DNA from: G963667675 sp965249215
GTDB lineage: Bacteria > Chloroflexota > Dehalococcoidia > Lucifugimonadales > UBA3495
Direction of reading: 5' to 3'
Assembly (NCBI GenBank): GCA_965249215.1
Contig: CBDFLN010000002.1
Span: 1 to 64,000, forward strand
DNA length: 64,000 bases
The notes under the pieces are model-generated. The model made no database searches. It saw nothing but the letters and a program-made list of their open reading frames with translations, and was not told the origin of the DNA. The translations under genes were made by a program, and so were the position numbers. Positions within the stretch are counted from its first letter, which is position 1; every line of letters begins with the position of its first letter. Shown piece after piece: positions 8,149 to 17,301 of the stretch.

Positions 8149-11100
8149 ATGTTAGTCAATCGCGCTCCCATCGCGAGTCAGCGAGCTCGCTACATCCTAA
8201 TCAAGTTGGGTATTGCCGCTGCCTTTATGGTCTGCCTGTTTGCGGCTGTTGCCACATCCGATCTTCCCGTTTCCGCTAGCAGCCACGGCTGCGACAACGA
8301 TATTGCTGTGCCCGGCCAGGAAACCCGGCTGACCGCCGATTGCGAAACGCTGCTTGATGCCAAAACAAGTCTTGATCCAGACAACGTGCTGGACTGGAGC
8401 GTCAACACGCTCATCGCCGACTGGGAAGGCATCTCCGTGTCGAACGGTAGGGTCGCGCGCCTCACTGCGACTGGGAAGGGACTCAGAGGTGAGATCCCGC
8501 CGGAGCTGGGCAACCTCACCGGTCTGACCATCCTCTACCTCTACAACAACGAGCTGACCGGCCCGATCCCGCCGGAGCTGGGCAACCTCACCGACCTGAC
8601 GCAGCTCTACCTCTACAACAACGAGCTGACCGGCCCGATCCCGCCGGAGCTGGGCAACCTCGGCAACTTGACCATCCTCCACGTCTTCAACAACCAGCTC
8701 GCCGGCCCGATCCCTCCTGAGCTGGGCAACCTGACCGACCTGACGCGCATCTACCTCAGCGACAATGAACTCGCCGGCCTCATTCCCGCCGAGCTTGGGG
8801 ACCTGGCGTCTCTGACGAACCTCCAACTTCAAGGCAACGATCTCACCGGTCCGATCCCCGCGGAGCTCGGCAACCTATCCGACTTGACAAGGCTCTACCT
8901 CAACGACAACGATCTCACCGGCCCGATCCCGCCGGAGCTGGGCAACCTCACCGACCTTACGCATTTCTACCTCAACAACAACGAGCTGACCGGCCCGATC
9001 CCGCCGGAGCTGGGCAACCTGACCGACCTTACGCATTTCTACCTCAACAACAATCGGCTCGCCGGCCCGATCCCGCCGGAGCTGGGCAACCTCACCGGTC
9101 TGACCATCCTCTACCTCTACAACAACGAGCTGACCGGCCCGATCCCGCCGGAGCTGGGCAACCTGACCGACCTTACGCGCATCTACCTCTACAACAACGA
9201 GCTCACCGGCCCGATCCCGGCTGAGCTGGGCAACCTGACCGACCTGACGCAGCTCTACCTCTACAACAACGAGCTGACCGGCCCGATCCCGCCGGAGCTG
9301 GGCAACCTCGGCAACTTGACCATCCTCCACGTCTTCAACAACCAGCTCGCCGGCCCGATCCCTCCTGAGCTGGGCAACCTGACCGACCTGACGCGCATCT
9401 ACCTCAGCGACAATGAACTCGCCGGCCTCATTCCCGCCGAGCTTGGGGACCTGGCGTCTCTGACGAACCTCCAACTTCAAGGCAACGATCTCACCGGTCC
9501 GATCCCCGCGGAGCTCGGCAACCTATCCGACTTGACAAGGCTCTACCTCAACGACAACGATCTCACCGGCCCGATCCCGCCGGAGCTGGGCAACCTCACC
9601 GACCTTACGCATTTCTACCTCAACAACAATCGGCTCGCCGGCCCGATCCCGCCGGAGCTGGGCAACCTCGGCAACTTGACCACGCTCCACCTCAGCGACA
9701 ACGAGCTCGCCGGCCCGATCCCGCCGGAGCTGGGCAACCTCACCGACCTTACGCGCATCTACCTCTACAACAACGAGCTGACCGGCCCGATCCCGCCGGA
9801 GCTGGGCAACCTCACCGACCTTACGCGCATCTACCTCTACAACAACGAGCTCACCGGCCCGATCCCGCCGGAGCTGGGCAACCTCACCGGTCTGACGGAG
9901 CTCTACCTCTACAACAACGAGCTGACCGGCCCGATCCCTGATGGGCTGGGCAACCTCGGCAACTTGACCACGCTCCACCTCAGCGACAATCAGCTCGCCG
10001 GCCCGATCCCTGCAGAGCTGGGCAACCTGACCGACCTGACGCGCATCTACCTCAGCGACAACGAGCTGACCGGCCCGATCCCGCCGGAGCTGGGCAACCT
10101 CACCGACCTGACGGTCTTAAACCTCCACAACAATGAAGTCACCGGTCCTATTCCTCCCGAGCTGGGTGAGCTCACTGAGCTAGTCGAGCTTACCCTGAAC
10201 AACAACGAACTCACCGGTCCTATCCCTGCAGAGCTGGGCAACCTGACCGAGCTGACGCAGCTCTACCTCAGCGACAACCAGCTCACCGGTCCTATCCCTG
10301 CAGAGTTGGGCAACCTCATCAACCTGACGGTCTTAAACCTCCACAACAATGAAGTCACCGGTCCTATTCCTCCCGAGCTGGGTGAGCTCACTGAACTAGT
10401 CGAGCTTACCCTGAACAACAACGAACTCACCGGTCCTATCCCTGCAGAGCTGGGCAACCTGACCGAGCTGACGCAGCTCTACCTCAGCGACAACCAGCTC
10501 ACCGGTCCTATCCCTGCAGAGCTGGGCAACCTCATCAACCTGACGGCCTTAAACCTCCACAACAACGAACTCACCGGTCCTATCCCTGCAGAGCTGGGCA
10601 ACCTGACCGAGCTGACGCAGCTCTACCTCAGCGACAACCAGCTCACCGGTCCTATCCCTGCAGAGTTGGGCAACCTCATCAACCTGACGGTCTTAAACCT
10701 CCACAACAATGAAGTCACCGGTCCTATTCCTCCCGAGCTGGGTGAGCTCACTGAACTAGTCGAGCTTACCCTGAACAACAACGAACTCACCGGTCCTATC
10801 CCTGCAGAGCTGGGCAACCTGACCGAGCTGACGCAGCTCTACCTCAGCGACAACCAGCTCACCGGTCCTATCCCTGGTGGGCTGGGCAGCCTGACCAACC
10901 TGACGGCCTTAAACCTCCACAACAACGAACTCACCGGTCCTATCCCTGCAGAGCTGGGCAACCTGACCGAGCTGACGCAGCTCTACCTCAGCGACAACCA
11001 GCTCACCGGTCCTATCCCTGCAGAGCTGGGCAACCTCATCAACCTGACGGTTCTCAGCTTGAATGCGAATGGGCTGAGTGGTCCGCTCCCTCCCGAGCTG

Positions 11101-12036
11101 GGTGAGCTCACTGAACTAGTCGAGCTTACCCTGAACAACAACGAACTCACCGGTCCTATCCCTGCAGAGCTGGGCAACCTGACCGAGCTGACGCAGCTCT
11201 ACCTCAGCGACAACCAGCTCACCGGTCCTATCCCTGCAGAGTTGGGCAACCTCATCAACCTGACGGTTCTCAGCTTGAATGCGAATGGGCTGAGTGGTCC
11301 GCTCCCTCCCGAGCTGGGGTACCTGACGGACCTGACCGAGCTTCACCTCGGCGGCAACCGCTTCAGTGGTCCCATCCCCGCAGCATGGGATGACCTGACC
11401 GCGTTGACAGTCCTCGACCTCGGTGGCAACCAGCTAACCGGCCCCATCCCCGTAGCGCTGCGTGACCTCGTCCACCTAACAGACCTCGATGTCGGCCGCG
11501 ACAGGATCACGAGGTCCGACCCTGTTGAATTCGGCGATACGTCGACGGCCGAGCACACGGCAGAGACCACCGGGCCGACGCCCTCGGTGACGAATGATAG
11601 TGGCCCACAACTTTCTGCCCTTGTTGAATTCGGCGATACGTCGACGGCCGAGCACACGGCAGAGATCACCGGGCCGACGCCCTCGGTGACGAATGATAGT
11701 GGCCCACAACTTTCTGCGCTGGCCCTGGCGCTCGTAGCCATCGGGGGTATGGCGATTGGCGCAATCACCGGAGGCATCGTAGTAGCTGGGGTGCAGCGTA
11801 AGTGGGGCTGGACGAGGTTCTTGTGGGGAGCCGACAGCCTGCCGACAACGATGGCACGAGGGGTAGCCACGGCGGTGCGTTGGCTGCATAGATCGCTCGA
11901 TTCCACAGCTCGTGCCCTAGCTACGGCCGCCCATATAGCGGCGCCATGGGTGTTCGATGGTTCACCCAGATCCATAGCCCACGACGTGACCGCCGTGGTC
12001 CGAAAGGTGGTGCGAACGGGGAGGCGAAACGGCTAG
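8149..12036 (+). CDS. Giant leucine-rich-repeat surface protein with C-terminal membrane anchor
   Basis: The 1,295-residue protein has a signal segment (IKLGIAAAFMVCLFAAVATS), a cap region with CDND and C residues (about 45-105), then roughly 40 uninterrupted 24-residue LRRs of the plant-like/bacterial type (NELTGPIPPELGNLTDLTxLYL) from about residue 115 to 1100. It is followed by two 33-residue direct repeats beginning VEFGDTSTAEHTAE and a hydrophobic helix (LALALVAIGGMAIGAITGGIVVAG) with a basic tail of about 75 residues, so it is likely anchored with the LRR solenoid outside. Such proteins usually mediate adhesion or ligand binding; the partner is unknown. Repeat identity at DNA level is very high, indicating recent expansion and copy-number variation. 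The ATG at 8149 is taken because it places the signal peptide near the N-terminus. Confidence 0.85.
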   Translation: MLVNRAPIASQRARYILIKLGIAAAFMVCLFAAVATSDLPVSASSHGCDNDIAVPGQETRLTADCETLLDAKTSLDPDNVLDWSVNTLIADWEGISVSNGRVARLTATGKGLRGEIPPELGNLTGLTILYLYNNELTGPIPPELGNLTDLTQLYLYNNELTGPIPPELGNLGNLTILHVFNNQLAGPIPPELGNLTDLTRIYLSDNELAGLIPAELGDLASLTNLQLQGNDLTGPIPAELGNLSDLTRLYLNDNDLTGPIPPELGNLTDLTHFYLNNNELTGPIPPELGNLTDLTHFYLNNNRLAGPIPPELGNLTGLTILYLYNNELTGPIPPELGNLTDLTRIYLYNNELTGPIPAELGNLTDLTQLYLYNNELTGPIPPELGNLGNLTILHVFNNQLAGPIPPELGNLTDLTRIYLSDNELAGLIPAELGDLASLTNLQLQGNDLTGPIPAELGNLSDLTRLYLNDNDLTGPIPPELGNLTDLTHFYLNNNRLAGPIPPELGNLGNLTTLHLSDNELAGPIPPELGNLTDLTRIYLYNNELTGPIPPELGNLTDLTRIYLYNNELTGPIPPELGNLTGLTELYLYNNELTGPIPDGLGNLGNLTTLHLSDNQLAGPIPAELGNLTDLTRIYLSDNELTGPIPPELGNLTDLTVLNLHNNEVTGPIPPELGELTELVELTLNNNELTGPIPAELGNLTELTQLYLSDNQLTGPIPAELGNLINLTVLNLHNNEVTGPIPPELGELTELVELTLNNNELTGPIPAELGNLTELTQLYLSDNQLTGPIPAELGNLINLTALNLHNNELTGPIPAELGNLTELTQLYLSDNQLTGPIPAELGNLINLTVLNLHNNEVTGPIPPELGELTELVELTLNNNELTGPIPAELGNLTELTQLYLSDNQLTGPIPGGLGSLTNLTALNLHNNELTGPIPAELGNLTELTQLYLSDNQLTGPIPAELGNLINLTVLSLNANGLSGPLPPELGELTELVELTLNNNELTGPIPAELGNLTELTQLYLSDNQLTGPIPAELGNLINLTVLSLNANGLSGPLPPELGYLTDLTELHLGGNRFSGPIPAAWDDLTALTVLDLGGNQLTGPIPVALRDLVHLTDLDVGRDRITRSDPVEFGDTSTAEHTAETTGPTPSVTNDSGPQLSALVEFGDTSTAEHTAEITGPTPSVTNDSGPQLSALALALVAIGGMAIGAITGGIVVAGVQRKWGWTRFLWGADSLPTTMARGVATAVRWLHRSLDSTARALATAAHIAAPWVFDGSPRSIAHDVTAVVRKVVRTGRRNG
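8490..11390 (+). repeat. 72-bp tandem repeat array coding for LRRs, with higher-order duplications
   Basis: About 40 units of 72 bp. Larger blocks are duplicated nearly exactly: the block starting near 8650 recurs 648 bp later (9 units), and the 10047-10241 segment recurs at offsets of 216, 360 and 360 bp. The consensus changes from CCGGCCCGATCCC-type units before about 10130 to CCGGTCCTATCCC-type units after it, showing two expansion histories. Confidence 0.9.
11524..11721 (+). repeat. 99-bp direct repeat, two copies
   Basis: The segment beginning GTTGAATTCGGCGATACG at 11524 recurs at 11623 with very few changes, adding 33 in-frame residues between the LRR domain and the membrane helix. Confidence 0.9.
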
Positions 12037-12254
12037 AGGCGGCCGCCTGACGTACTACGTGTTCTCCCAAGCCGACATCTCGTTCTGGGAAAGTACTGGG
12101 ACCCGGCGATAGGTTGGCAGAGAGCGAAGACCTCTATACAGGAATGACGGGGTGTGTGGAGGCGCCCCGACGTTCCGAAGCCGTAACGAGGTCAACGACG
12201 ATGGCCATCGCCTTGGTTTGTGAAATGCGCGGGCTTTCTGGACGGGTCCCTTAG
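12037..12254. other. Intergenic DNA before IS1380 copy 1
   Basis: Roughly 220 bp with no ORF or RNA that I can support. The IS inserted at its right edge. Confidence 0.4.
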
Positions 12255-13973
12255 CCCGAATCCACCGAAGGACACCGATGGACGGCGTGAGGAAAGCGGA
12301 AGGGGGATGAGGGAGCTACAGGGGAAATAGCCTGGGTTCCATTTGGGGTAGGGAGGTCGGCGGACGGTCTTCATCGCCGCACAGGGGCCCCTATGGCCGT
12401 CTGCAGGAGCTGCGATGCGCGGGATGGCGAGAGAATACGCAACAGGGAACTCTCTCGGACCGGGCTGGCGCGAGTCTGCGGGGATCTTCGGTTGTCCGGT
12501 GGGTGGGTCGGTCGCCGACGGTGCCGTCAGGCCGGGAGTGGAATGGCTCGCAGCCGGGCCAAGGCGCGGCTGAACTTCTCAGCCCAAGGCCAGCGATCCG
12601 GAAGATGCAGGGTCAACCGGCGTGCCGAGCGGGTGAGCCGTCCGGCCAGGGAGAAGAACCGCCGCCGGAGGGTCTTGGTGGTGGCTATCCGCTCTCCCAG
12701 ACCGATCCGCGCGGTCCAGCGGGCCAGGTTGTGGGCCATCGTCTGGACGGCCAGCCAGGCGCCGTTGGCGGCGAAGCGGCCCGAGGGGAGATGGTTGAGC
12801 CCGACGCCGTACTTGAGGTCGCGTATGGCATTCTCGATCTCGGCGTGGCGGCGATGGTCAGCCTCCAGTTCGAGCAACTCCCCGTCCCGGTCGGTGATGA
12901 AGCCGTGATAGCTGTATTTGGCGAAGAGGGCCAACTGGGAACCGGGCGTGGGCTTCACACGCCGGACGATGAGCCGCACCGGCGCGGCGTCAGGTTCACT
13001 CTGGAAGGGAGTGCAGGTGGTCTCGGCCACATCGGCGGCGCCGTCCATCCAGTAGGGAATGGGAGTCCAGGCATCCTCGGGTATCGTCTCGATGAGATTG
13101 CGCAGGCTCTTGTGCTGGCGGATGGTGATGGAGAAGCGGACATCCATCTTGCGGCAGACGGATACCACGCCATGAGTGTAGAACCCGCTGTCGGCCCGTA
13201 GCGTGAGTCGTCCGTTGGCCCCGGCGTAGCGTACCCGCCCCACCGTCTCCCGCAGAAAGTGGGCGGCGCCCCGGGCGGTGTTGGCGCGGCCCTCGCGCAG
13301 CCGGGACATCAGCACGTCGCCGGTGCCGGCGGCGACGGCCAACAGCGGGTGATAGCCCCGCTTGCCGGTATAGCCGTGGTGGCGTGCGCCCTCCTTGGCC
13401 AGTCCGTAGGTCTCGCAGATGGTGGAGTCCAGGTCAATGGTCAGGGGCCCGTCGCCGGGTCCCGCCCCGGCCTGCCAAGCCCGGGCCAGCAACTCGCGGC
13501 TCACCCGGTCGAGTTGACGGACGTGGCCCCACCGGAAGCTGCGCAGGAAGGTGCCCAGGGTGGATGGCGCCTTGACCGTGCCGCCCAGGGTGCAGGCCGT
13601 CCCCCCGGTGCGCAACACATCGGCGTCGTCAATGCAGTCGCCCCCAGCCAGCGCAGACGCCACCAGCGTCATCATCTTGTCGCTCGTGTTCGCCCGCCCC
13701 GGGGCATCGCCCAGGTCGAGGCGCTGCCGGACGAGTTCGGGCAGGCCGAGGTGCCGCGCCAGGGTGGCCGGAAGGAGCAGCCCGGCATTGGCCACCAAGC
13801 GGCGGTCGTCGAAGGTGATTTGGATCCGGTCGGGGTGGTTGCGTGGCAGCATCTATTGGGTGCTCCTTTTCCGGGGTCGGTTTTTTGCTACAAAACCATT
13901 ATCCCAGAAGCACAGGAGCACCTTCTTGCCGCTTCAGGACGCTAACCCGACGCCCTCCTTCGGTGGATTCGGG
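12255..13973 (-). mobile_element. IS1380-family element, copy 1 (1,719 bp)
   Basis: Bounded by the perfect inverted repeat CCCGAATCCACCGAAGGA (12255-12272 and its complement ending at 13973). The flanks read CTTAG and CTTAA, so the 5-bp target duplication is imperfect here, unlike copies 2 and 3. It lies 15 bp from the 3' end of a host gene that also holds the IS21 dimer. Confidence 0.92.
12527..13852 (-). CDS. IS1380-family transposase, copy 1
   Basis: A 441-residue DDE transposase. The acidic triad is visible as IDLDST (about residue 140), LRADSGFYTHG (about residue 220) and HAEIENAIRDLKYG (about residue 345). The C-terminal region is basic. The protein is identical in all three copies of this element in the window, so the copies are recent and probably all functional. 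The ATG at 13852 follows GGAGCACCCAATAG, with a spacing that suits a ribosome-binding site. Confidence 0.93.
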   Translation of the reverse strand: MLPRNHPDRIQITFDDRRLVANAGLLLPATLARHLGLPELVRQRLDLGDAPGRANTSDKMMTLVASALAGGDCIDDADVLRTGGTACTLGGTVKAPSTLGTFLRSFRWGHVRQLDRVSRELLARAWQAGAGPGDGPLTIDLDSTICETYGLAKEGARHHGYTGKRGYHPLLAVAAGTGDVLMSRLREGRANTARGAAHFLRETVGRVRYAGANGRLTLRADSGFYTHGVVSVCRKMDVRFSITIRQHKSLRNLIETIPEDAWTPIPYWMDGAADVAETTCTPFQSEPDAAPVRLIVRRVKPTPGSQLALFAKYSYHGFITDRDGELLELEADHRRHAEIENAIRDLKYGVGLNHLPSGRFAANGAWLAVQTMAHNLARWTARIGLGERIATTKTLRRRFFSLAGRLTRSARRLTLHLPDRWPWAEKFSRALARLRAIPLPA

Positions 13974-13988
13974 CTTAAGAATAGTCTA

Positions 13989-14046
13989 CTAACGTGTAGT
14001 ATTAGAGTGTGGCGCGAGTGCCGGAAATTGTATCTCTCTCTCACGG
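13989..14046 (-). pseudogene. 3' end of the host gene interrupted by the IS21 dimer
   Basis: Reading minus strand from the ACGG target duplication (14043-14046), the frame continues ERERIQ-like residues (EREIQFPALAPHSNTTR) for 17 codons to a TAG at 13989-13991. It joins in frame with the gene body at 18638-18946 once the IS array and one target copy are removed. Confidence 0.6.
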
Positions 14047-14173
14047 TGTCAACGCCAACTTAATTCTGAGCATTTTCGCCAATCTAAAATTGACCCAATC
14101 ACCGTTGATGGTTGTTTCGCCAAGTTAGAATTGACCCACCTCCTGGTAATTGCTCAGGGACAATGTCAGCAGC

Positions 14174-15004
14174 TTAGTGCTCCGCTATTCCGTCAGAGGT
14201 CGGGACTATGGGAGTTGTCTTTGGCCTTGAGGGAAGATACTGCTGGGAAGGGAACAATCCTGCTTGCCGCTTCTCCCTGAGCCGGTAGCTCTCGCCCCGG
14301 ATGTTGAGCACGTGGCTGTGATGCAGCAACCGGTCGAGGACGGCCGAGGCGATGACGGTGTCCCCCAGGAGTTCTCCCCACTCGCCAAAGCCCTTGTTCG
14401 AGGTCAGGATGATACTTCCCCGTTCGTACCTGGCCGACACCAGGGTGAAAAAGGCGGTGGCCGACTCCCGGTCATAGGGCCAGATGCCGAACTCGTCCAC
14501 GATGAGCACCTTGGGGGCGAGGTAGATGCGCATGCGGCGGTCCAGGTTGTGCTCGGCCCGGGCCTTCCTCAGGTCCTCCATCAGGTCGTAGGCGCGCACG
14601 AAGTAGGCCCCTTGTCCCCGCTCGATGGCCTTGAGAGCCAATGCCACGGCCAGGTGTGTCTTGCCCACGCCGGGCGGGCCCAGGAGCAGGATGTTGCTGG
14701 CCTCGGATACGAAGGCCAGGTTGGCCAACTCCTTGACCTGGCGCTTGTCGATGGAGGGCTGGAAGCCAAAGTCAAACTGTTCCAGGGTGCGCTGGAAGGG
14801 CAGGTGCGCCATTCTGGTCTTGGTGGTGAGGTAGCGTTCCCGGCGGGCGGCCACCTCAGCGCCCAGCAACTGTGCCAGCATGTCGGCGTAGGTCAGCTGC
14901 TTGTTGGCCGCGGCGTCCAGGGTGTTGTCCAGGACCTCGACGGCCTGCTTGAGGCCCAGGACCTCCAAGTGCTGGCGGGCTTGTTCCAGGGCGATCGTCG
15001 TCAT
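14174..15004 (-). CDS. istB: IstB AAA+ transposition helper, copy A
   Basis: A 276-residue ATPase. The Walker A is GPPGVGKTHLAVALA (about residue 105), the Walker B is KVLIVDEFGIWPYD (about residue 168), and LTSNKGFGEWGELLGD is the sensor region typical of IstB/DnaC-type proteins. It assists IstA in target capture. Its start overlaps the istA stop by ATGA (15001-15004), indicating translational coupling. Identical to copy B. Confidence 0.95.
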   Translation of the reverse strand: MTTIALEQARQHLEVLGLKQAVEVLDNTLDAAANKQLTYADMLAQLLGAEVAARRERYLTTKTRMAHLPFQRTLEQFDFGFQPSIDKRQVKELANLAFVSEASNILLLGPPGVGKTHLAVALALKAIERGQGAYFVRAYDLMEDLRKARAEHNLDRRMRIYLAPKVLIVDEFGIWPYDRESATAFFTLVSARYERGSIILTSNKGFGEWGELLGDTVIASAVLDRLLHHSHVLNIRGESYRLREKRQAGLFPSQQYLPSRPKTTPIVPTSDGIAEH

Positions 15005-16236
15005 AGCACACCTCTCGCGGCGGCCAACTCGTAGACCTCCAGGGAGCGCCGTTCCACCTCACCCACGGGTACCTGCACCGCCACCGCCTGCCTGGGCGGC
15101 CAATCGTCCCCTCTGGGCAGACCCTCCCACTGGCCGGGCATGGTGAAGCGCTGCCCAGGCTGCTGGGCCCGGGGATGCACCGCCAGACGCTGGTCTTCCG
15201 CCCAGATCTCCACGGCGCCAGCCCGCTGGCCCACCTGCACAATGGCGCCCACCCACTTCCAGTGGACCCCGTAGCGGGAGCCGTCCCAGCTGACGAACCC
15301 GTCCCGAGCCACCATCCGGTCCTCCCGCAGGTAGGGCGCCAGGACGTTCCGCTCCGGCAACTTCCCCAGGTGAGGCTGCTCCTCGGCCAGCATCTCGGCA
15401 GGGAGGCGGTGGGTTGTCCCGTGCAGTCGCCGGTTGGCTACCGTGGTGCACCATTCCACCGCCTGCCGGTTCAGATCGGCGTCATCGGTGAAGCGCAGGC
15501 TGGGCCACAGGTTGCCACGGACGTACTTCACCCCGCTCTCCACTTTCCCCTTCGTCTGGGCCCTATACGGCTGGCACAGCTTGAGATCAAAGCCCAACCG
15601 CAGGGAGAAGTCCAGCATCCGCCGGTTCCACTCGGTACGGCCCTCCGCGTCCCTGCCCAGGGTCACCACCTTGGCGTTGTCATACAGGCAGCGCCTGGGC
15701 ACGCCACCCAGGTAGTCGAAGGCGTTGACGTGGCACTGGATGAAGCTGGCCGTGTCCGCTCTCCGGACGAGCTCCACGTAGATAGCCCGGGACCAGCCGA
15801 GCACCATCACGAAGGCCCACATTTGCCGCTTCCGCCCCCTTTCGTCCACGTAGCTGAAGCTGCCCCAGTCCACCTGTGCCTGCTCCCCGGGCTCCGTCTC
15901 GAACCGCACCGTGGCCTGAACCTGGCGACGCCTGCGGCGTGGGGACACATAGGTCTTCACCAGGGAGTAGCCCCCCTGGTACCCCAGACCTTGCAACTCC
16001 CGCCACAGCACCACGCAGTTCTCCAAGCCTTCCGAAAGCCGCCGGTCCACGTGCTCGATGTACGGGTCCAACTTGGATGACCGCCACCGCCGCCGCTTGG
16101 GCATAACCGCTTCCGGATCCTTCAGGTACCGCCGTACCGTATTCCGGGCAATGTCCAATTCCCCGGCTATATCCCGAATGGAATAACCCGACCCTTTCAT
16201 TTCGTATATCTCTTTCACTATTCCCACCTTTAACAA
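15001..16236 (-). CDS. istA: IstA transposase, copy A
   Basis: A 411-residue DDE transposase of the IS21 family. The N-terminal HTH is at residues 1-40 (SGYSIRDIAGELDIARNTVRR). The rve-type catalytic core has QAQVDWGSFSYVDERGR (first Asp), CLYDNAKVV (second Asp) and KGKVESGVKYVRGNLWP (Glu). The C-terminal Mu-type beta domain is VHWKWVGAIVQVGQRAGAVE. Expression of this copy should be driven by the hybrid promoter at the dimer junction just upstream. Confidence 0.95.
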   Translation of the reverse strand: MLKVGIVKEIYEMKGSGYSIRDIAGELDIARNTVRRYLKDPEAVMPKRRRWRSSKLDPYIEHVDRRLSEGLENCVVLWRELQGLGYQGGYSLVKTYVSPRRRRRQVQATVRFETEPGEQAQVDWGSFSYVDERGRKRQMWAFVMVLGWSRAIYVELVRRADTASFIQCHVNAFDYLGGVPRRCLYDNAKVVTLGRDAEGRTEWNRRMLDFSLRLGFDLKLCQPYRAQTKGKVESGVKYVRGNLWPSLRFTDDADLNRQAVEWCTTVANRRLHGTTHRLPAEMLAEEQPHLGKLPERNVLAPYLREDRMVARDGFVSWDGSRYGVHWKWVGAIVQVGQRAGAVEIWAEDQRLAVHPRAQQPGQRFTMPGQWEGLPRGDDWPPRQAVAVQVPVGEVERRSLEVYELAAARGVL

Positions 16237-16320
16237 TCTCTTTGCACCACCTCCACGGAGTCTCCGTAGATGATGCCCTTTCTCTCAGGTGGGTCAATTC
16301 CATCCTGGCGATTTCGCTCA

Positions 16321-16349
16321 TTTTTACATTGGCGCTAACACGGTGTCAA
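16321..16349 (-). promoter_or_regulatory. Hybrid promoter formed at the IS21 dimer junction
   Basis: On the minus strand the terminal hexamer of copy B is TTGACA (16349-16344), a consensus -35. After exactly 17 bp, across the CGG junction and into copy A, comes TAAAAA (16326-16321), a -10-like hexamer preceded by TG. It points at istA of copy A. Single IS21-type insertions lack the adjoining -35. Confidence 0.75.
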
Positions 16350-16470
16350 CGCCAACTTAATTCTGAGCATTTTCGCCAATCTAAAATTGACCCAATCACC
16401 GTTGATGGTTGTTTCGCCAAGTTAGAATTGACCCACCTCCTGGTAATTGCTCAGGGACAATGTCAGCAGC

Positions 16471-17301
16471 TTAGTGCTCCGCTATTCCGTCAGAGGTCGG
16501 GACTATGGGAGTTGTCTTTGGCCTTGAGGGAAGATACTGCTGGGAAGGGAACAATCCTGCTTGCCGCTTCTCCCTGAGCCGGTAGCTCTCGCCCCGGATG
16601 TTGAGCACGTGGCTGTGATGCAGCAACCGGTCGAGGACGGCCGAGGCGATGACGGTGTCCCCCAGGAGTTCTCCCCACTCGCCAAAGCCCTTGTTCGAGG
16701 TCAGGATGATACTTCCCCGTTCGTACCTGGCCGACACCAGGGTGAAAAAGGCGGTGGCCGACTCCCGGTCATAGGGCCAGATGCCGAACTCGTCCACGAT
16801 GAGCACCTTGGGGGCGAGGTAGATGCGCATGCGGCGGTCCAGGTTGTGCTCGGCCCGGGCCTTCCTCAGGTCCTCCATCAGGTCGTAGGCGCGCACGAAG
16901 TAGGCCCCTTGTCCCCGCTCGATGGCCTTGAGAGCCAATGCCACGGCCAGGTGTGTCTTGCCCACGCCGGGCGGGCCCAGGAGCAGGATGTTGCTGGCCT
17001 CGGATACGAAGGCCAGGTTGGCCAACTCCTTGACCTGGCGCTTGTCGATGGAGGGCTGGAAGCCAAAGTCAAACTGTTCCAGGGTGCGCTGGAAGGGCAG
17101 GTGCGCCATTCTGGTCTTGGTGGTGAGGTAGCGTTCCCGGCGGGCGGCCACCTCAGCGCCCAGCAACTGTGCCAGCATGTCGGCGTAGGTCAGCTGCTTG
17201 TTGGCCGCGGCGTCCAGGGTGTTGTCCAGGACCTCGACGGCCTGCTTGAGGCCCAGGACCTCCAAGTGCTGGCGGGCTTGTTCCAGGGCGATCGTCGTCA
17301 T
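16471..17301 (-). CDS. istB: IstB AAA+ transposition helper, copy B
   Basis: The 276-residue protein is identical to the copy-A IstB, with the same Walker A (GPPGVGKTHLA) and Walker B (VLIVDEFG) motifs and the same 4-bp overlap with istA. As part of copy B it lies behind a lone IS end without the junction promoter, so its expression depends on outside transcription. Confidence 0.95.
   Translation of the reverse strand: MTTIALEQARQHLEVLGLKQAVEVLDNTLDAAANKQLTYADMLAQLLGAEVAARRERYLTTKTRMAHLPFQRTLEQFDFGFQPSIDKRQVKELANLAFVSEASNILLLGPPGVGKTHLAVALALKAIERGQGAYFVRAYDLMEDLRKARAEHNLDRRMRIYLAPKVLIVDEFGIWPYDRESATAFFTLVSARYERGSIILTSNKGFGEWGELLGDTVIASAVLDRLLHHSHVLNIRGESYRLREKRQAGLFPSQQYLPSRPKTTPIVPTSDGIAEH

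Larger units (their letters stand above)
14047..16340 (-). mobile_element. IS21-family element, copy A of a head-to-tail dimer (2,294 bp)
   Basis: Ends are TGTCAACGCCAACTTAATTC at 14047 and the imperfect inverted partner TGTTAGCGCCAATGTAAAAA read from 16340 inward, both with TG...CA termini. GAATTGACCCACC-type subterminal repeats occur inside both ends. It is separated from copy B by only 3 bp (CGG, 16341-16343). ACGG flanks the whole array (14043-14046 and 18638-18641) as the target duplication. Confidence 0.93.

Noticed and set aside
8197..11975. Long minus-strand ORFs opposite the LRR gene
   Set aside because: They are antisense by-products of a 72-bp repeat, in which an open frame on one strand repeats as open on the other; composition is unnatural.
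12393..14063. Plus-strand ORFs within IS1380 and IS21 copies
   Set aside because: All are antisense of transposase genes and recur only because the elements recur.
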